Positions 7,735 through 10,000 of a DNA stretch of 10,000 nt are shown in pieces. The stretch comes from Symbiodinium natans. Taxonomy: Eukaryota; Sar; Dinophyceae; Suessiales; Symbiodiniaceae. The notes under the pieces are model-generated. The model was not told where the DNA came from. It worked only from the letters and a program-made list of their open reading frames with translations, and ran no database searches. The first letter of the stretch is position 1, and each line of letters starts with the position of its first letter. The stretch is taken from the NCBI GenBank assembly GCA_905221605.1, contig CAJNDS010000224.1, forward strand, positions 311,585-321,584. The letters are read 5' to 3'. The position numbers were made by a program, and so were the translations under genes.

Positions 7735-8510
7735 ACTTCCGGGATTTGTCCTCAGTGGTACCTGCCCTCTGCCCCGAGAGCTTACGTCGTGCGCTGAGCG
7801 GCTGAGAGAAGGCAAGTTTTTTGAGCCTTTTCGGTGGGTAGGTGAGTTCGCGCGAAGGCCTATGCAGAGAGAGCGGCAGCGCGGCAGTGGTTGATCTTAG
7901 CCAGGCAAAGCCAATGAAACCTTTACGAAGGTTCAGTGCTTGAACAGGGTTCGACAGGTCGGTACCGCTTCAATTCATCTGGGATATACCTGCGTGTAAA
8001 CACATGGACTCGTGCAACGCGGACGGGCTCCACCTTGGTCCCGCTTGCCAGGGCCGTTGCGAGGAGATCATAGTGACTCCATATTGGGCCTACCTCACTC
8101 AAGCCAGGTGACCACTGAAAAGTGCAAGCTGCCAATCGCATGATGTATGGAAGCGTGCAAGCTTATCAGACTCTGTCTCCGTTTGGGCGTCTCGGGTTAC
8201 CTGGAGAACCCTTTGACGTCTAGATTGTGGCTTGCACCGCCCATGAAGGATCTGCTGAACCGAGACGGCGTGCACTTCATCAAGACCGACATGTGCATGC
8301 AGCACCCATGGAAAAAGCCCGTAGGGCTTCTCGTTTGGGGATGTGAGCCTTTCTCCTGCCACGATGCACATGCAGGAGCAAATGCAGTCGAACTGGAAAG
8401 AACCACGTGCAGCTGACGGGGATCAAAGGTTCGAGATTTGCCACTGAGCGAGCACAAATGTTCCCGATCAGCTTTTGCGTCAAAACTTTGTGGATGTTTT
8501 CGACTTTTAA
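7735..8510 (+). pseudogene. C-terminal methyltransferase-like domain of the retroelement, frameshifted
   Basis: After the recombinase comes GKFFEPFRWVGEFAR (about 7812-7856), resembling the glycine-rich SAM-binding start (FLDLFxGxGGxA) of a Rossmann methyltransferase. About 300 bases follow that I cannot assign. Then one frame (8147-8416) gives a clear block: LRLGVSGYLENPLTSRLW with ENP at 8204-8212, a GVHFIKTDMCMQHPWKKP segment, and LLVWG. Another frame completes it with NHVQLTGIKGSRFATERAQ (about 8401-8457). ENP..S.LW is placed like the ENV motif of DNA cytosine methyltransferases, but the PC catalytic loop was not found. From memory, this tail is conserved in dinoflagellate retroelements. 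The enzymatic call is inference; membership in the element is firmer. Many DIRS elements carry a Dam-like methyltransferase, but before or overlapping the recombinase rather than after it. Confidence 0.6.
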
Positions 8511-8555
8511 GCTCCCACCCCTTTTCCCCCCATGGCCATTCTGTACATGGGTTTG

Positions 8556-8722
8556 GGGGATGTTTGACCAAAGGTCACCTGATACAGACCTAGGGGGCGT
8601 TGCTGTGTATCGCGAGGGAGGCGCTTTGCTCGGCTTTCAGCGCTCCTACAAACAGACTGACATGCAGCGAGTGTATGCACAAAGGTTGCAAGGGATGGCC
8701 ACTGGTAAGGGCTCGTATGCAA
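8556..8722 (+). repeat. Split direct repeat B1
   Basis: These 167 bases match 8816-8981 (166 bases) with about five single-base indels and one substitution. The repeat contains the inverted repeat TGACCAAAGGTCA at 8565-8577. Its last shared bases are CTCGTATGCAA at 8712-8722, immediately followed by A2 with no intervening base. In the PAT/Ngaro layout the B1-A2 junction is the internal copy of the sequence formed when the ends join in a circle. Confidence 0.9.
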
Positions 8723-8798
8723 TGTGTGCACCTTGTGCGTGAATTGCAGAAGAGCCCTGAAACTCCGGTGCGTCTGAATGTTCAAGTCTTTCTTGCTA
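8723..8798 (+). repeat. Split direct repeat A2
   Basis: These 76 bases match A1 at 2547-2618 and lie between B1 and B2. A2 starts at TGTGTGCAC directly after B1 and ends at TTGCTA. Seventeen pyrimidines (8799-8815) then separate it from B2. Confidence 0.85.
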
Positions 8799-8815
8799 CC
8801 CTCCTCTCCTCCCCT
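8799..8815. other. 17-nt pure pyrimidine spacer between A2 and B2
   Basis: The spacer reads CCCTCCTCTCCTCCCCT and is followed by GGGGA of B2. Its complement is a short polypurine tract. It is not present after A1. It could be a plus-strand priming remnant or simply a leftover of the repeat boundary; the sequence does not decide. Confidence 0.5.
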
Positions 8816-8981
8816 GGGGATGTTTGACCAAAGGTCACCTGATACAGACCTAGGGGGCGTTGCTGTGTATCAGCGAGGGAGGCGCTTTGCTCGGCGCTTC
8901 AGCGCTCCTACAACAGACTGACATGCAGCGAGTGTATGCACAAAGGTGCAAGGGATGCCACTGGTAAGGGCTCGTATGCAA
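8816..8981 (+). repeat. Split direct repeat B2 (right end of element)
   Basis: This second copy of B ends at CTCGTATGCAA (8971-8981), after which the sequence diverges from the B1 flank, so the right border of the element is at 8981. It contains the same TGACCAAAGGTCA inverted repeat at 8825-8837, and a small hairpin GCGCT-TC-AGCGC at 8894-8905 whose left arm is altered in B1. Confidence 0.9.
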
Positions 8982-9110
8982 GATCTTCCGTGTACAATAG
9001 CTTTATGTACTCAGGGAAGGCTGCGGGTCTCCTGTCTTGTCTGGCACGAGCTCTTTGCGGTAAGGAGCTTTGCAGGCGGCCGCTTGGCGTTCACCCCAGA
9101 GCTCCCCTCC
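8982..9110. other. Right flank of the element, no gene seen
   Basis: The flank starts GATCTTCC. The left flank ends AGTTCTTCC, so both flanks carry TCTTCC at the border. I see no coding motif. Confidence 0.35.
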
Positions 9111-9255
9111 CCAGAAGCCCCCCCCCCTCCCCGACCCATTTTAGGGTTTGGGGTTTGGGGTTTGTTAGGCCCCGCCCCCCTCCCCCCCCCCAACCCCTCC
9201 CCCAAAAATGCCAGTCGCGTGGTCTCTGTGCTCCCCAGAGCCCTTCCTTCCCGCC
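9097..9255. repeat. C-rich polypyrimidine block with embedded TTTAGGGTTTGGGG units
   Basis: Long C runs (9118-9127 and several between 9171 and 9205) bracket a telomere-like G/T stretch at 9141-9170 of the form TTTTAGGG TTTGGGG TTTGGGG TTTGTTAGG. The block resembles the left-flank mixture of poly-C and telomere-like units. Apparent proline-rich frames across it reflect composition. Confidence 0.5.
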
Positions 9256-9300
9256 CTAAAGCCTCGAAAAGCCCCCTCTAGGTGCAGTTCTTCACCGAGG

Positions 9301-9380
9301 ACCGGGTCTTTGGGGTTTTTTTGACATTTGTAGGGTTGCTTAGGGGTACTGAGGGTTAAGGGTTTTAGGTGTTTTTGGTT
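9301..9380. repeat. G/T-rich telomere-like tract
   Basis: Units such as TTTGGGG, TGTAGGG, TTAGGGG, TGAGGG, TTAAGGG and TTTTAGG follow each other irregularly. They are G-rich on the top strand, opposite to the tract at 1002-1097. This is most simply a degenerate interstitial TTTAGGG-type array. Confidence 0.45.
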
Positions 9381-9397
9381 CATGCGTGCCACGCATG
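9381..9397. repeat. Perfect 17-bp palindrome (8-bp arms, 1-nt centre)
   Basis: CATGCGTG-C-CACGCATG forms a perfect inverted repeat. The single-base centre is too tight for a normal RNA hairpin loop, so a protein-binding dyad or a cruciform-prone site is likelier than a terminator. It sits directly at the end of the telomere-like tract. Confidence 0.6.
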
Positions 9398-10000
9398 TTT
9401 CGGGAGTCTGATGCGGTGTATGGCCACAAGCAAAAGTCGATAGAGCGGAGCTTATGATACACTGGGTGGGCAACTGTTCTGCATCAAAGAGTCCTGCGGC
9501 AGACAGGTCTTTTGGGCAAATCACTGCTGGAGCAGTACTAGTGCTCGGCGAGCGTGAAACTTGGGAGGTTTTTCTTACTGGCAAGGCTGGGCGAAGCACA
9601 CCAGAACTAATTTTGATGTGGGGTTTCCGAAAGTAGGGGTATTCGTTTTGGGGGTTCCTTTAAGGGGATTCTATTCTATTTGGGGTATACAGGGGTTACC
9701 CTATGTTCGTAAACCCCCATTTGGCAAACGCTAAGGTGACGAGGATCCATAAACTGCAGGCGCTGACAGTTGTGAGGAAGTCGGTCCCTACGTATGTTGA
9801 GCGTTTACGAAGATGGGGGACCCCCAATATGGATCCCATAGTAGGAATCGCTAAACATAAGGACCCCAATAAGGTAAAATCATTGGGAAACCCCCATATA
9901 CGTCTTCTTGTGGTCATGGTTTCTCTAATGCAGTCCTTGCCTCGATCCCGAACAAAATCTCCAAAGCGCTAAGCTGTCAACCCTTATAAGCCCCAGCGCC
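9398..10000. other. About 600 bp with no recognisable gene; short GGGGTTTCC motifs
   Basis: Frames of similar length overlap on opposite strands (9703-9972 plus, 9696-9917 minus), and neither has a known motif. The sequence contains repeated words of the type GGGGTTTCC, GGGGTTCC and ATGGGGGTTT on one strand or the other (9620-9632, 9652-9660, 9710-9720, 9885-9900), related to the motif at 695-714 in the left flank. Confidence 0.4.

Larger units (their letters stand above)
2547..8981 (+). mobile_element. DIRS-order (PAT/Ngaro-like) tyrosine-recombinase retrotransposon, decayed copy
   Basis: This element of about 6.4 kb is defined by two independent lines of evidence. First, its ends carry split direct repeats in the order A1 (2547-2618), coding region, B1 (8556-8722), A2 (8723-8798), B2 (8816-8981). 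B1 and A2 abut exactly, as expected if a circular B-A junction was the integration substrate. Second, the interior encodes, in order, a Gag-like region, reverse transcriptase, RNase H, a tyrosine recombinase with its RGRW and RIYDK block, and a methyltransferase-like tail. There are no LTRs in the retroviral sense and no DDE integrase. PAT and Ngaro elements are known to have the A1-ORF-B1-A2-B2 layout. The coding parts are broken by many single-base indels and some in-frame stops. Whether all of them are real is doubtful, because the repeat copies also differ mainly by such indels. Confidence 0.85.

Noticed and set aside
8556-8981. B1 and B2 as LTRs or a simple tandem duplication
   Set aside because: They lie only 93 bp apart on the same side of the coding region, and A2 is interleaved between them with its partner A1 at the far left end. 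The split-direct-repeat layout explains all four copies; LTRs do not.
2547-8981. LTR (Gypsy/Copia) or LINE retroelement
   Set aside because: No DDE integrase zinc-finger/core, no endonuclease domain, no poly-A tail or LTR pair, and a tyrosine-recombinase block with split direct repeats instead.
9696-9972. Overlapping 89-residue (+) and 73-residue (-) frames near the right end
   Set aside because: Two antisense frames of similar length over a motif-rich repeat-like stretch, with no recognisable domain on either strand.

Overview
This looks like nuclear DNA of a dinoflagellate. Two things suggest it: degenerate telomere-type CCCTAAA/TTTAGGG tracts on both sides, and a large decayed retroelement whose Gag-like, RT, RNase H, recombinase and C-terminal blocks match, from memory and unchecked, protein patterns that recur in predicted dinoflagellate proteomes. 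I see no bacterial gene organisation, no RNA gene and no intact host gene. The species cannot be named from this sequence.

Layout. Positions 1-2546 are a gene-poor left flank: degenerate C-rich telomere-like tracts (1-235, 1002-1097), G/T-rich and G-rich stretches, two long poly-C runs, a polypyrimidine tract, CpG-rich palindromes, and about 740 bp with nothing recognisable. Positions 2547-8981 hold one mobile element of about 6.4 kb. Positions 8982-10000 are a right flank with another C-rich/telomere-like block, a perfect 17-bp palindrome and short dispersed motifs shared with the left flank.

The element is the main result. Its coding order on the + strand is a Gag-like region (2958-4277), a pol N-terminal connector (4278-4849), reverse transcriptase (4850-5700), RNase H (5701-6483), tyrosine recombinase (6484-7734) and a C-terminal methyltransferase-like domain (7735-8510). 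Every domain is split among frames by small indels, so I call them pseudogenes. Independently of the proteins, the ends carry split direct repeats in the order A1 - coding - B1 - A2 - B2 (2547-2618, 8556-8722, 8723-8798, 8816-8981). B1 and A2 abut with no gap and no overlap. This is the arrangement known for PAT/Ngaro-type tyrosine-recombinase retrotransposons (DIRS order), which replicate through a circular intermediate whose B-A junction is regenerated. The recombinase and the repeats therefore support each other.

The expected division of labour, inferred from the family, is: Gag-like protein packages RNA, RT/RNase H makes cDNA, the repeats allow circularisation, and the tyrosine recombinase inserts the circle without an integrase or LTRs. 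The role of the methyltransferase-like tail is unknown. The repeat copies differ mostly by single-base insertions or deletions, many in short homopolymers. Part of the apparent decay could therefore be sequencing or assembly error rather than real inactivation.
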